A stretch of 64,000 bases of DNA from Actinomadura macra NBRC 14102 (lineage in GTDB: Bacteria > Actinomycetota > Actinomycetes > Streptosporangiales > Streptosporangiaceae): contig NZ_BCQT01000004.1 in assembly GCF_001552215.1 (NCBI RefSeq), forward strand, positions 434,001 to 498,000, read 5' to 3'. Under the pieces are notes generated by a model. The model was not told the DNA's origin. It ran no database searches and worked only from the letters and a program-made list of their open reading frames with translations. This document shows, one piece after another, positions 1 through 9,613 of this stretch (position 1 is its first letter; each line of letters opens with the position of its first letter). The translations under genes and the position numbers were made by a program.

Positions 1-1
1 G

Positions 2-457
2 ATCGACAAGCCGGTGAACTGGCTGGCCCACCCCTGGCAGGCGATGCTGTGGATGATGTGGGTCGCGGTGTTCGTGTCGCTGCCGTTCGCGTCCTTCGTG
101 ATCCTCGCCGGGCTCCAGACGATCCCGGACGACGTCTACGAGGCGGCCCGCGTCGACGGCGCGGGACCGCTGCGCATGTACTTCGGCATCACGCTGCCGC
201 TGCTGCGGCCCGCGATCCTGATCGCCTCCATCATCAACGTGATCAACGTCTTCAACAGCTTCCCGATCATCTGGGCGATGACCGGGGGCGGCCCCGGGCA
301 CGCCACCGACACCACCACCACCTTCATGTACAAGCTCGCCTTCTACGACCAGAACGTCGGCGAGTCCGCCGCGATGGCCGTGGTCAACTTCGTCCTCATC
401 CTCGTCATGGTGCTGCTGTACCTGAAGGCTTCGCGCTGGCGGGAGGAGGTCCGATGA
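2..457 (+). CDS. Sugar ABC importer permease, MalF/UgpA type (5' end outside window)
   Basis: Membrane permease subunit of a binding-protein-dependent sugar importer. The frame is open from the left edge, so the N-terminus is missing and about 151 codons remain. Visible are hydrophobic helices and the cytoplasmic EAA loop (EAARVDGAG followed by ITLPLLRP), which docks onto the ATPase subunit. The C-terminal helix ends in a basic tail. The stop overlaps the next start as ATGA, so the two permeases are translationally coupled and presumably form a heterodimer. Substrate cannot be read from the sequence; the downstream ROK kinase suggests a sugar that is phosphorylated after uptake. Confidence 0.93.
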   Translation: MDKPVNWLAHPWQAMLWMMWVAVFVSLPFASFVILAGLQTIPDDVYEAARVDGAGPLRMYFGITLPLLRPAILIASIINVINVFNSFPIIWAMTGGGPGHATDTTTTFMYKLAFYDQNVGESAAMAVVNFVLILVMVLLYLKASRWREEVR

Positions 458-1323
458 GCGCCACGGGCACGCCCCCCACTCCGTCCGGCAGGACCCGCCG
501 TCCGATCAGGCTCCGCACGGTCCTGCTGACCGCGACGGGCTGGCTCGTCGCGATCGGCTTCCTCATGCCGTACGTCCAGATGGCGCTGACCGCCCTCAAG
601 CCCGAGAAGGAACTGACCAGGTCCCCGGGCTCCTACCTGCCCGACCACTGGACCTGGTCGAACTTCGTGGACGTGTGGTCGGCGGCGCCCGTCTGGACGT
701 ACCTGCGGGTCTCCCTCGTCGTCGCGGCGGCGGCCACCCTCCTCACGCTGGCATGCGCCATGCCCGCCGCCTACTACACCGCCCGCAACCGTTTCCGCGG
801 GCGCGGCGCGTTCCTCCTGCTCGTCCTCATCACCCAGATGTTCGCGCCGACCGCCCTGGTCATCGGCATCTACCGGGAGATGGTCGCGCTCAACCTGACC
901 GACACCCTCATCTCCCTCATCCTGGTGAACGCCGCGTTCAACCTGCCGTTCTGCATCTGGATCCTGCACGGCTACTTCTCCAGCATCCCCAAGGAACTGG
1001 AGGAGGCCGCGTTTCTGGACGGTGCCGGACGGCTCGGCGCGCTCACCCGCGTCACCTTGCCGATCTCCATGCCGGGCGTGGTCACCGCGATCGTCTACAC
1101 GTTCATCGCGGCGTGGAACGAGTACATCGTGGCCCTCACGGTCACCGCGTCCCCGGACCGTCGTCCCCTGACCGTCGCCATCCCGTCCTTCGTCACCCAG
1201 TACCAGGCGCACTGGCAGTACCTGTTCGCCACGTCCCTGATCGCGATCGTGCCCGTCGTGATCCTGTTCGTCTTCATCGAGCGCTACCTGATCGGCGGCC
1301 TGACCGCGGGCTCGGTCAAGTGA
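454..1323 (+). CDS. Sugar ABC importer permease, MalG type
   Basis: Second permease of the importer, 289 aa, the usual length for MalG-like subunits. A basic, proline-rich N-terminus precedes about six transmembrane helices, and the EAA loop (EEAAFLDGAG, then VTLP) sits in the last third. The start is set by the ATGA overlap with the upstream permease and by a GGGAGGAGG ribosome site 7 bases upstream. The stop overlaps the GTG of the ROK gene. The cluster therefore reads permease-permease-kinase as one operon; the solute-binding protein and perhaps the ATPase lie outside the window. Confidence 0.95.
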   Translation: MSATGTPPTPSGRTRRPIRLRTVLLTATGWLVAIGFLMPYVQMALTALKPEKELTRSPGSYLPDHWTWSNFVDVWSAAPVWTYLRVSLVVAAAATLLTLACAMPAAYYTARNRFRGRGAFLLLVLITQMFAPTALVIGIYREMVALNLTDTLISLILVNAAFNLPFCIWILHGYFSSIPKELEEAAFLDGAGRLGALTRVTLPISMPGVVTAIVYTFIAAWNEYIVALTVTASPDRRPLTVAIPSFVTQYQAHWQYLFATSLIAIVPVVILFVFIERYLIGGLTAGSVK

Positions 1324-2201
1324 CCCTGATCGGCCTGGACGTGGGCGGCACGTCGATGAAGGCGGAACTCACCGTGGACCACCAGATCCTGGCGACCGAG
1401 TCATGCCCGACCGACCGCGGGGATCCGGTCGGCGGCATCCTCGACTTCGCCGCCCGCCTCGCCGCGCGCGCGGAGGAGCTGACCGGCTCCCCCGCCGCCG
1501 CGGCGGGCATCGTCCTGCCCGGCATCGTGGACGAGGCCGCCGGCACCGCCGTGCACTCCGCCAACCTCGGCTGGCGGGACGTCCCGATACGGCGCCTGGC
1601 CGCCGAACGCCTCGGTATCCCCGTGGCGATCGGCCACGATGTCCGCACCGGCGGCCTCGCCGAAGCCGAGTTGGGCGCCGGCCGTGCCGCGGGTGACTTC
1701 CTCTTCGTCGCCATCGGTACCGGTATCGCCGCGGCGCTCGTCCTGAACGGCGCCCCCTATCCCGGGACCTCCGGCTGGAGCGGCGAGATCGGCCACATCG
1801 TCGTTCGCCCGAAGGGCGAGCCCTGTGCCTGCGGGAACCGGGGATGCCTGGAGACCTACGCGTCCGCCGCGGCGATCACCCGGCGGCACGGCGCGGACCT
1901 TCCCGCCGAGGACGTCATCGCCCTGGCCGCCACCGGTGCCCCCCGCGCCGCCGCGGTCTGGAACGAGGCACTGGACTGCCTGGCCGACAGCCTCGCCTCC
2001 GCGACCCTCTTCCTCGATCCCGAAAGGATCGTCATCGGCGGCGGCCTCGCCCAGGCGGGATCCGCCCTCCTGGACCCACTGTCCTCCCGCCTGCCCGGAC
2101 GCCTCACTTTCCGCTCCGCGCCCGGCCTCGTCACGTCCGAACTTCACGACCAGGCCGCCGTCAAGGGCGCCACGATCCTCGCTTCCCGCCTTCTCAACTG
2201 A
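1320..2201 (+). CDS. ROK-family sugar kinase (glucokinase-like)
   Basis: Cytosolic ATP-dependent sugar kinase of the ROK family, 293 aa. The phosphate-binding motif DVGGTSMKAEL lies at the N-terminus and the ROK zinc motif CACGNRGCLE near residue 169. There is no N-terminal helix-turn-helix, which favours a kinase over a ROK repressor. The GTG start overlaps the permease stop (GTGA), so it is coupled to the importer and probably phosphorylates the imported sugar or a breakdown product of it. Glucose specificity is not shown by the sequence. Confidence 0.92.
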   Translation: MTLIGLDVGGTSMKAELTVDHQILATESCPTDRGDPVGGILDFAARLAARAEELTGSPAAAAGIVLPGIVDEAAGTAVHSANLGWRDVPIRRLAAERLGIPVAIGHDVRTGGLAEAELGAGRAAGDFLFVAIGTGIAAALVLNGAPYPGTSGWSGEIGHIVVRPKGEPCACGNRGCLETYASAAAITRRHGADLPAEDVIALAATGAPRAAAVWNEALDCLADSLASATLFLDPERIVIGGGLAQAGSALLDPLSSRLPGRLTFRSAPGLVTSELHDQAAVKGATILASRLLN

Positions 2202-2265
2202 GCATTCGGCTCCCTGGGAGCGCGTCAGAGGGGGCCGAGCCGACAGGCGGTGAACTCCGGGGCCA

Positions 2266-2296
2266 GGGGATCGGACCGCGCGGAAGCCCGATCCCC
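2266..2296. terminator. Hairpin between convergent genes
   Basis: A perfect 9-bp inverted repeat (ggggatcgg / ccgatcccc) with a 13-nt loop lies between the ROK kinase and the convergent secreted-protein gene. There is no T-run, which is common for actinomycete terminators. It could serve both strands. Confidence 0.5.
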
Positions 2297-2338
2297 CAGT
2301 CGTCGCCGTGACCCCAGACGGCGGCGTTTACCTGGCGG

Positions 2339-2776
2339 CTACCCGGCGTCGCTCCCCTGAGGCGCCGCCTGGCCGGCGTCACTTCCCTGAGGCGGTGCCG
2401 CCTCGCCGGCGTTGCCCGAGGTCTCGACGGGGGCGCAGTGCCGTCCCTGCACCGATTCGGGGAGGTTGGCGATGCCGGAGAACGGCCGGACGACCTCGCA
2501 GAGGACGGTGGCGCCCTTCCGGTCCTCGATGCTGAACACCCCGAAGATGGGCCCCTGCTCGGGGAGGTCGCCTGCGGTCACCTCACAGTTCCCGGTACCC
2601 GCGTAGCCGCCTGAGCGATGGTCCTCAGACGGTTCCACCTGGTCACAGGTGTAGCCAGGTGGCCTCTCCCTGGTCGCCGCCGCGGCGGTGCCGGGAAGCA
2701 GTGCCGCCAGCGCCACCGCCGCGGCACCCACTGCCGTGGGACCCGCGATCCCTCGTACTTTGGTCCGCTTGCTCAT
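2339..2776 (-). CDS. Small secreted protein of unknown function
   Basis: Unrecognised protein of 145 aa. The chosen ATG has an AAAGGGGA ribosome site; an upstream in-frame start would add 20 residues without one. The N-terminus is a clear Sec signal: basic MSKRTKVRG, then an alanine/leucine-rich core ending in a GTAAAA cleavage region. The mature part has four cysteines (in YTCDQ, GNCEV, VLCEV, RHCAP), compatible with two disulfides. The C-terminus ends in two near-identical PQGSDAG units, a short in-frame duplication. It is convergent with the ROK gene and not obviously part of an operon. Confidence 0.75.
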   Translation of the reverse strand: MSKRTKVRGIAGPTAVGAAAVALAALLPGTAAAATRERPPGYTCDQVEPSEDHRSGGYAGTGNCEVTAGDLPEQGPIFGVFSIEDRKGATVLCEVVRPFSGIANLPESVQGRHCAPVETSGNAGEAAPPQGSDAGQAAPQGSDAG

Positions 2777-3018
2777 CGGTGTTCCCCTTTCCGAGCCGCT
2801 GGGGAAGACCCGCAGTGGCTCTTCGTTAAGTTTCAACTACCGAGAGTGAGTTTAGGAGTGACGCACTGTAACCTCACCAGTCCCCCTGATGTCTCCACCA
2901 CGACAGCCGGGCCGCACCATCTCGAACATCACGGCCCCCACTCGCCCACCGGTCCCCCGGTGTTATGCAGGCACGAAGCGCGATCCGGGACACCTCCGGC
3001 ACCCGGGGAGGGACCTCG

Positions 3019-3933
3019 CTAGGGGGTGATGACGAGCTTGCCGCGGGTGTGGCCACTGCGGCTGGCGTCGAATGCGGCACCGACCTCGTCCAGGGAGAAC
3101 GTCCCGGCCACATCGACCGTGAGCGCGCCCTGTTCCACCAGGTCGGACAGCAGGGCGAGTTTCGCGCCGTCCGGCCGGACCCAGATCCAGTGCCCGCCGT
3201 GCTCCTCCACCTCGCGGTCGGCCACCGAGGTGTGGCGCCCGCCCGGCCGCAGCACCGCCAGCGTCGTCGCCAACTGCCCGCCGACGAAATCGGCGACGGC
3301 GGACACACCGTCCGGTGCCAGGTCCCGGACCCGGTCCGCCAGACCGTCCCCGTAGGCGACCGGTTCGGCCCCGAGTTCGCGCAGGTAGTCGTGATTCGGC
3401 TCGGAGGCCGTCCCGATGACCCGCGCACCCCGGCTGCGGGCGATCTGCACCGCGAATCCCCCCACGCCAGCGGACGCCGCGTGCACAAGGAGGACGTCGT
3501 CATGGCCGATGTCCAGCCTGTCCAGGGACCGCTGCGCCGTCATCCCCGCCAGCGGAAGCCCACCGGCCTGCTCCCAGTCGAGCGCGACGGGCTTGAGCGC
3601 GACATGGGCCGCCGGAACGGCCACATACTGCGCGAACGTCCCATCCCTGAGGATTTCCTTGCGCGCGTAGGCCATCACCTCGTCCCCCGGCGCGAACTCC
3701 GGCACATCAGGCCCTCGCCCACGGACGACCCCCGCGACGTCCCAGCCGGGAATGACCGGGAACACCGCGTCCATCAGAGGGTCCAGCCCACCGGCCATGG
3801 CCTTCCAGTCCACCGGGTTGACCCCGGCGGCGCGCACCTCGACCAGCACGCTTCCCGGCCCGACCTTGGGTTCGGGCACCTCGCCGACCGTCAGCCGCGG
3901 ATCGGCGTACGAGTCATAGGTGACGGCGCGCAT
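3019..3933 (-). CDS. Medium-chain NADP-dependent quinone oxidoreductase/alcohol dehydrogenase
   Basis: Zinc-independent MDR-family oxidoreductase of 304 aa. An N-terminal GroES-like fold (RAAGVNPVDWK, PGWDVAGVV) is followed by a Rossmann domain with the nucleotide-binding stretch HAASAGVGGFAVQIA. The zinc-ligand cysteines of classical alcohol dehydrogenases are absent, as in quinone oxidoreductases. The start MRAVTYDSY was chosen because GGGAGGG lies just upstream; an in-frame start 17 codons earlier lacks one. It is probably a monocistronic NADPH-dependent enone or quinone reductase. A second MDR gene follows at 4207-5178 on the same strand but is not a close copy. Confidence 0.88.
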   Translation of the reverse strand: MRAVTYDSYADPRLTVGEVPEPKVGPGSVLVEVRAAGVNPVDWKAMAGGLDPLMDAVFPVIPGWDVAGVVRGRGPDVPEFAPGDEVMAYARKEILRDGTFAQYVAVPAAHVALKPVALDWEQAGGLPLAGMTAQRSLDRLDIGHDDVLLVHAASAGVGGFAVQIARSRGARVIGTASEPNHDYLRELGAEPVAYGDGLADRVRDLAPDGVSAVADFVGGQLATTLAVLRPGGRHTSVADREVEEHGGHWIWVRPDGAKLALLSDLVEQGALTVDVAGTFSLDEVGAAFDASRSGHTRGKLVITP

Positions 3934-4206
3934 GAGCCGATTCCCTCCCGAAGTCGCGAGCGCGGAATACTCACAACCTGCCACCCCGCCGCCCCACTAA
4001 ACCCTGCTCGCACCACCGCGTACGCCGAAGCAGCACCCGCGATCGGCGGACGCCAGCGGGACAGGTCTGGGAACCGGCGAACGATCTATGGGCCGTGCAG
4101 TCTGCACAAGGGCACATGACCTAGGACAGCAGCCCGAGATAGTTTGTAGGTCGGCGGCCTCGTCGCTGGTAGTGGCTTTGCCGGGCGTGGCGGCGACACC
4201 AGGCCG

Positions 4207-5178
4207 CTAGTTCGAGGACACGACGACGATCACGACGTTACCGATTTTCTGGCCGGTCTCGACATACCGGTAAGCCTCGACGATTTCGTCGAATGAATAG
4301 CGTCGGTCGATGACCGGCCTGTACTCTCCGGTCTCGACCAGCTCCTTGAAATACAGCGCCATCGACCGGTTCTGCCGGGGCAGCGGAAACTTGACCTTCC
4401 GGCGGCGAAACAGCGGAGTGACGAGCGCCAGCAGCGGGTTCTGCCCCATCGGACCCAAATCCGACGAGACATAAGTCCCGCCCGGTTTCAGCAGTCGCCG
4501 ACACTGCCCGAACGTGCTCTTGCCGACCAGATCGAGCACAACGTCGTATTCCTGCTCGTCCTTGGTGAAGTCCTCAGCCGTGTAGTCGATGACCCTGCCG
4601 GCACCCAGGCCCTTGACCAGGTCCACGTGCTCCGAGCCGCAGGTCGCGGTCACGTCGGCACCGAGACTCTTCAGCAATTGCACCGCCGCCGAGCCGATGG
4701 CCCCGGTCGCGCCGTTGACGAGAACGGCCTGCCCACTGTGGATCTTTGCCCCTCGGATCGCTGAAAGAGCATAGTGCGAACCCTCCAAAATGGGCGCGGC
4801 CTCCTCGTACGTCAATCCCGCCGGAATGGTCGCAATCATGCCACCCTCACGGATCGCGATGTATTCCGCATGACCACCGAACGGGTTGTCGCGGTATCCG
4901 AATACCCGATCGCCGACCGCGAAGGACGTCACGCCGCCGCCGACCGTCTCGACCTCTCCAGCGAATTCATTTCCGAGGATCGTCACCCGTGGCCGGATCA
5001 GTCCGGCGACAAATCGTACGATGAACGGCTTGGCCGCCCGGAAGCCACAGTCCGTCCGATTCACCGTCGTCGCATGAACCTTGACGAGCACCTCGCCGAC
5101 CTTGGCCGACGGCTTTTCCACCTCTGCGATCCGGACCGCCTCCGGCGGGCCATATCTGGTGAGGACTGCTGCCTTCAT
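4207..5178 (-). CDS. MDR-family NAD(P)-dependent oxidoreductase
   Basis: Medium-chain dehydrogenase/reductase of 323 aa. The N-terminal GroES-like domain (VHATTVNRTDCGF, LGNEFAGEVE) leads into a Rossmann domain with the cofactor loop NGATGAIGSAAVQLL around residue 150. No structural-zinc cysteine cluster is seen. Base composition is less GC-rich than in neighbours (for example AAATACAGC, GAATAG stretches), which may mark recent acquisition. No strong Shine-Dalgarno was found. The substrate is unknown. Confidence 0.88.
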   Translation of the reverse strand: MKAAVLTRYGPPEAVRIAEVEKPSAKVGEVLVKVHATTVNRTDCGFRAAKPFIVRFVAGLIRPRVTILGNEFAGEVETVGGGVTSFAVGDRVFGYRDNPFGGHAEYIAIREGGMIATIPAGLTYEEAAPILEGSHYALSAIRGAKIHSGQAVLVNGATGAIGSAAVQLLKSLGADVTATCGSEHVDLVKGLGAGRVIDYTAEDFTKDEQEYDVVLDLVGKSTFGQCRRLLKPGGTYVSSDLGPMGQNPLLALVTPLFRRRKVKFPLPRQNRSMALYFKELVETGEYRPVIDRRYSFDEIVEAYRYVETGQKIGNVVIVVVSSN

Positions 5179-5389
5179 GGCTGATCATAACGACGGCGCC
5201 GAGATCATTTTCAACCCTCCCTCCGCCGCCCGGCCGCAGTCGGCCATACGGCTGCCACGATCACCCGCCGCCGGACCCGTCAATGAGCTGCCATTTCGTC
5301 CACCTCGCCGGCCGGCCCGTCCCTCAGGCGGCGGACTTCGGGGACGGTCAGTGGGAAGGCTAGCTCCGGCCGGAACGGAGAGCCGGCAC

Positions 5390-6937
5390 TTAGAGGTGCA
5401 GCCGAACGTTCAGCGAACCGATGTCCACCTGTTCCTCCGTCAGGGGCATGGTATGGGTGACGCTCGTCTCCTCATCGTGGGTGAGCACCTGTATCCGGAT
5501 TCCGCCTCCGGAGTCCCGCCTGGCCAGCAGTTCTTGCGGTAGCGCGAAGCGCGCCGTTGCCTCCAGATGGGTCTGGCAGTTCATGCATCCCCGCACGTGC
5601 CATCGGCTCAGCACGGCCTCGGTACCAAGATGGCGGGTCTCACCATCGATCTCGGCGAAGGCCGAGATCGTGAAGGACCCGCGGATCTCGGCGCGATTGA
5701 TACCGCCGATCCGGATCGTGGCTCCCGACTCTGATTCCCTCAGCTCCTCAAGCCCGACGCCGTCCAGCGATCCCGGACCGTACGTGTAGTCGAGGTCCTT
5801 GATGTTGATGCAGGCTTTGGAGGTGTACAGGAAGGGATCGAGGGGCGAATCGAGATCCAGCCATTGATTGGGCAACACCCCAGGCGTGGGGCCCTGCGAG
5901 TCCACGGTGTTGGTACCGGGGTATTGCGGCCAGATCTCCAGCTCTTCCGTCCTGTTGTGTATCTCCTGCCACCGCCAGAACACATAGTCGATGAAGCAGT
6001 GATGGAAATAGAAGATCGGGTCGAGGGCCGCGGTGTCGTTCTCGCCCATGTCGCCGTTGGCGCCCCGGATAATCTCCGCGAGCGATGTGCCAGGGGCGGT
6101 GAACCCGCCGACCGCTAGGTGAACGGCATTGTGCGGGCTCTCTAGAGAGACGCTCCGCTGGGCACTGTTGTCGTTCCACGCCGCCATGCTGGTGGTGTTG
6201 GAAAAGGTGGTGTAGTCGGGCACCTTAAGACAGTCCAGATACTGCTGGTAGACCACCCGACCCGGAACGGCCACACCCTTCAGCCAGTTGCGGACATTTT
6301 CGTTCAACAAGGCACGGGCGTTGGCGGCGTACCTATCGTTGTGCTCTTTGGTTTTCCGCCGGTCCTCTGCCGTACCCACCAGCCCGGAAAGCGGATACCG
6401 GACGGTGACGTAGCCCGCGTCTTTGGTGTAGTTCAACGGCCTCCGCCTGGCATCCTGCCCGGCGAGGTGGTCACGGATGTTCCTCGGGAACTTGAACGAG
6501 TACAGCGGGTTGGGGATGATCGTATTCGCTTCCCTGACCTCCCCGGTTTTGAAGGTGAACGTCTCGGCCGTGAGCACGTCCGGGATACCGTTGTTCCGCG
6601 AGTATTCGTCCGTCTCGTCCCAGAAGGGCATGGCGACATCTTCGCAACCCTCCACACTGCGCAGCGCATTCTCGACTGCGAGTATGTACGCACGGTGCCA
6701 GGTCGGAAACAGAACATTGCCATGGTGGCAGTATCCACCCCAGAAGTCGACATCACCCCAGCCCGCCCCCCGGAAGGGCGCACCATGGAGGCCACCGAGA
6801 GCGAAGAACGATTCCTTGTCACTGAACTCACGTTCTTTGAATTCAGCCCAGGCATGCACCAGCTTTTCCAGCGGCACGGGGTCTTTGCCGCTCTCGTAGT
6901 CCTTTTGCAGCTGGAGAATTGATTGACGTATCCGCAC
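5390..6937 (-). CDS. Tyrosinase-family type-3 copper oxidase
   Basis: Binuclear copper phenol oxidase of 515 aa. CuA ligands are seen as GLHGAPF (His51), GGYCHHGN (His71/72) and FPTWHRAYI (His81). CuB ligands are seen as SPHNAVHLAVGG and DPIFYFHHCFIDYVFWRW. The Cys next to the CuA histidine could form the Cys-His thioether known in some type-3 enzymes (inference). About 150 residues follow the catalytic core, including a CxxC (CMNCQ). No signal peptide is present and no MelC1-like copper chaperone gene is adjacent. The GTG start has TTGGAG six bases upstream. The substrate could be a phenol or an o-aminophenol. Confidence 0.9.
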   Translation of the reverse strand: MRIRQSILQLQKDYESGKDPVPLEKLVHAWAEFKEREFSDKESFFALGGLHGAPFRGAGWGDVDFWGGYCHHGNVLFPTWHRAYILAVENALRSVEGCEDVAMPFWDETDEYSRNNGIPDVLTAETFTFKTGEVREANTIIPNPLYSFKFPRNIRDHLAGQDARRRPLNYTKDAGYVTVRYPLSGLVGTAEDRRKTKEHNDRYAANARALLNENVRNWLKGVAVPGRVVYQQYLDCLKVPDYTTFSNTTSMAAWNDNSAQRSVSLESPHNAVHLAVGGFTAPGTSLAEIIRGANGDMGENDTAALDPIFYFHHCFIDYVFWRWQEIHNRTEELEIWPQYPGTNTVDSQGPTPGVLPNQWLDLDSPLDPFLYTSKACINIKDLDYTYGPGSLDGVGLEELRESESGATIRIGGINRAEIRGSFTISAFAEIDGETRHLGTEAVLSRWHVRGCMNCQTHLEATARFALPQELLARRDSGGGIRIQVLTHDEETSVTHTMPLTEEQVDIGSLNVRLHL

Positions 6938-7220
6938 GATAGCTCCAATCCGTTACGCGAGTAATATTCACCTCATCTCATACGACTAAAGTTCTCGACA
7001 CCTCAAGTGCTCGTAAAAGTATCGAGCCAAATCTCACGTAAGGCCCTGTCCGAGTCGGACACGGGCCGTCCGTGTCGGGCCATGACCTCACGCCCTACAC
7101 GATGCACTGCCGGGCGGGCATGCCGAGACGCGGGCGACGCATGGACCTCGAAGACAACGAACCGGCGCGACGCGCATACGCACGGCGGGCTGGCGCAAAG
7201 CCGGAAAGTCCAACTGTGCC

Positions 7221-8150
7221 TCAAGGCGTGATGATATTGGTGGGGTCATCGCACCAGATGACCTGGTGACCATTTTGGCCGACGGTCATGCCGAACCGGG
7301 AGCGCTCCGCACGGCCCCAGCCCACCCACCGCTGATAGGCGTCGGCGACCTCGTCCCAGAGGCGGCGGGGCCCTGCTTGCCGGACGTGATGCTCGGCGCC
7401 ACCGGTCCGGCTCACACGGGCCCAGGAGGTGCCGCCGGTATCGGCCAGCAGCAACTCGAACCGTCCGGTCTCGTGTTGCGGCAGAGCCATGACGTCCGGC
7501 AGCATCCCGGCGATCGCGGCATCGGCACCGTAACCGCCCTCGGTCACCTGCCGAGGATCGAGGCAAGTCCCGGTCTCGGCGGCGCCCGCCGTGTCCTCGG
7601 GGAGATGGAAGCCACCACGCTGGGAGCGGAGCATCATGTAGTGCGCGGTACCTGTGAGCCGGCCGATCGCGCGCCCGTCCTCGGTGACGGTCAGCAGCAC
7701 CTTGTGGCCGTCACCGAACTCGGGCTGCCAGGGCGCGACGATCCGGCCGCCCGGACGCGTCTGCTCGACCCACGGATAGGGGATCTCGGTGACCGCGCAA
7801 GTGACGTGCACGCCACCGAACAGCCCGCTCTCGGGCGCACCCTCCGCGCCATCACCGATGAGGACCACGGCGTCGAAGCCGGTGGCGCGCAACCTCTGGT
7901 CGGCGGCCGAGGCGATGACCGGGTCGATCTCGATGGTCGTGACGCCGGCGCCGAGTGCCGTCAGCAGAGCCGCGGTCCATCCGGTGCCCGTCCCCACCTC
8001 CAGGACACGCTCGCCGGGTTGGACGTTGAGCAACTCCAGGAAGGCCACCACGGCACCAGGCGCCGACAAGGACGAGGTCGCCTCGGCGATACCGGCGGCG
8101 GGATCGGCGGCCCCGTCGGCGGCCTGGGTGACGATGGAAGCATGGCATTC
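7221..8150 (-). pseudogene. N-terminally truncated PIMT-like methyltransferase
   Basis: SAM-dependent methyltransferase resembling protein-isoaspartate methyltransferases of ATP-grasp RiPP clusters. The SAM motif is VLEVGTGTGWTAALL and the family C-terminus is present (RFGMTVG then WCDDP). Family-like sequence can be followed upstream of the only possible start (TTG at 8069) through TSSLSAPGA and SIVTQ to about 8150. Then similarity ends with no ATG, GTG or TTG in frame, so about 70-90 N-terminal residues are gone. No RiPP precursor or ATP-grasp gene is nearby. It is most likely a remnant left by the deletion that also cut the MFS gene at 8531; a shortened TTG-initiated protein is possible. 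Confidence 0.7.
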
Positions 8151-8530
8151 ATGGAAGTTGAGGTAGCGGCCGCATTGAGGTCGAGTGCGACGACCCCCGA
8201 CACGCCGGCGAGGGTGCCCCAGTCGTCTTCTCTCTGAGGGCAGTGCACCTGGGACTCGGGGACGGTGCTGACGTGGGTGCCGCCCGTGCTGGCGCGCAGG
8301 ATCAAGGTGTACCTCTCGAAGTAGGGCGCGTCATCCCGCATCCGTCGGAAGTACACACACTGGTGAAGGTTCAGATATCGGGGTGAGGCGTGTGCTGCCA
8401 CCCGCGCCGCCGGGGCGGCTGCGGCGGCACCGGATGTGCGGGCCTGGATCGCGGCCACGGCGAGGAGGTGTCGTTGCCAGCGCCGCCCACCAGCGCGCGG
8501 CCGCGGTCGGCCGAAGTCGGCGGGTGATGC
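8151..8530. other. Junction sequence between two truncated genes
   Basis: About 380 bp with no convincing gene. One minus-strand frame is open from 8458 but shows no recognisable domain and runs out of frame into the methyltransferase. The sequence probably represents debris of the genes that once separated the methyltransferase and the MFS exporter. Confidence 0.5.
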
Positions 8531-9010
8531 TCATCGGGTAGCAGAATGGATGACACGGTTGATGACCGCAAACGGTCGCCCGAGCGCTTGACGTTGGGTG
8601 AAGATGACGCGGAGCAACGACAGGGTGGTCGGCATGATCATTGCTCCGGCGGCGCAGAGCAGGGCGCGGACGGCGATCACCCCGGCCGGGGAACCGGCCG
8701 CCAGCACGGCCAGCGAGACGCCGCCGAACAGCACATACCCGGCGAGCAGGACGCGCTTGCGCCCGTAACGGTCGGCCACGGCGCTGACCGGCACGAGCAG
8801 CCCGGCCAGGATCAGCGAGTAGACGTCGACGATCCACAGCTGCTGGGCGGCCGTGGGCGCGAGATCCTCGGTGATGTGCGGGAGGGCGACGTTGAGGATC
8901 GTCATGTCCATGGCGATGACCAGGAGGCTCGCCGACAGCACCGCCAGTGCCGCCCAGCGCCGTCTGGTCCCCATCGTGGGATGCGGCTCCGTGACCTGGG
9001 TGGCACTCAT
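8531..9010 (-). pseudogene. Truncated MFS drug exporter (first ~140 of ~480 residues)
   Basis: N-terminal part of a DHA2-like (EmrB/QacA) proton-driven exporter. Helix 1 contains DMTILNVALPHI and the signature loop between helices 2 and 3 is ADRYGRKRVLL. Similarity stops after MPTTLSLLRVIF, and an unrelated tail (ending HSATR) leads to a stop, giving 159 residues where about 480 are expected. The ATG overlaps the stop of the TetR gene (ATGA), so this was the exporter controlled by that repressor. A four-helix fragment is unlikely to transport. Confidence 0.85.
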
Positions 9011-9600
9011 CGCTCGTCCTTCGCCGGGCCCATCAGGGCGGTCATCGCGCGGGCGATGGCCGCACGGTCCAGGGGCTGGCCGTGGAAGGTGGCGTGCAGG
9101 CAGGCGCCGTCGGCGAAGACGGCCAGCAGTTGCGCGGTGGCGGGGTCAGCCCAGTCCGACAGCAGCTCGACCACCCCGTCGAACCAGCGCAGGGCGAGTG
9201 CGCGCAGCTCCGGACGCTGGATCGCGGCGCCGTACAGGGCGGCGTCGGCACGCACCTGGTTCTGGTCGCTGAGGTAGTCGTGCAGCAGCGAGGCCAGGAC
9301 CTCCGGGTCGCCCGAGGACTCCGCCGCCTCCTGCCTCATCTCCGCCAGGGCCTCGTCCAGCTCGGTCGCCAGCAGTTCCAGACCTGCCTCGCGCAGCTCG
9401 TCCAGCGAGGAGAAGTAGTAGGTGGTCGCGCCGAGCGGAACGTCGGCGCGTTCGGCGACCCGGCGATGGGTGAGGTCGCCGCCGCCCTCCACCAGCAGGT
9501 CGGACGCCGCCCGGACGATCGCCTGGCGGCGCGCCCCCGGGTCGCGGCGACCACGCGTGGCGGTGGTCTGTCCGGTGCCGTCGGGTACTGCGGCCATCAT
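9007..9600 (-). CDS. TetR-family repressor
   Basis: Transcriptional repressor of 197 aa. The N-terminal helix-turn-helix reads DLTHRRVAERADVPLGATTYYF, the usual tryptophan-poor TetR recognition helix. The C-terminal two thirds form the ligand-binding helical domain. The ATG-ATG start follows GGGGGG; an in-frame start farther upstream would lie inside the operator array. It overlaps the truncated exporter by 4 bp. The binding site is probably the GTAC-box array immediately upstream, giving autoregulation. Because its exporter is broken, it may now control only itself or distant genes. Confidence 0.9.
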   Translation of the reverse strand: MMAAVPDGTGQTTATRGRRDPGARRQAIVRAASDLLVEGGGDLTHRRVAERADVPLGATTYYFSSLDELREAGLELLATELDEALAEMRQEAAESSGDPEVLASLLHDYLSDQNQVRADAALYGAAIQRPELRALALRWFDGVVELLSDWADPATAQLLAVFADGACLHATFHGQPLDRAAIARAMTALMGPAKDER

Positions 9601-9613
9601 GATCCCCCCAACA

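Noticed and set aside
7003..7224. Short frames on both strands between tyrosinase and methyltransferase remnant
   Set aside because: No ribosome site and no recognisable sequence; both strands equally open.
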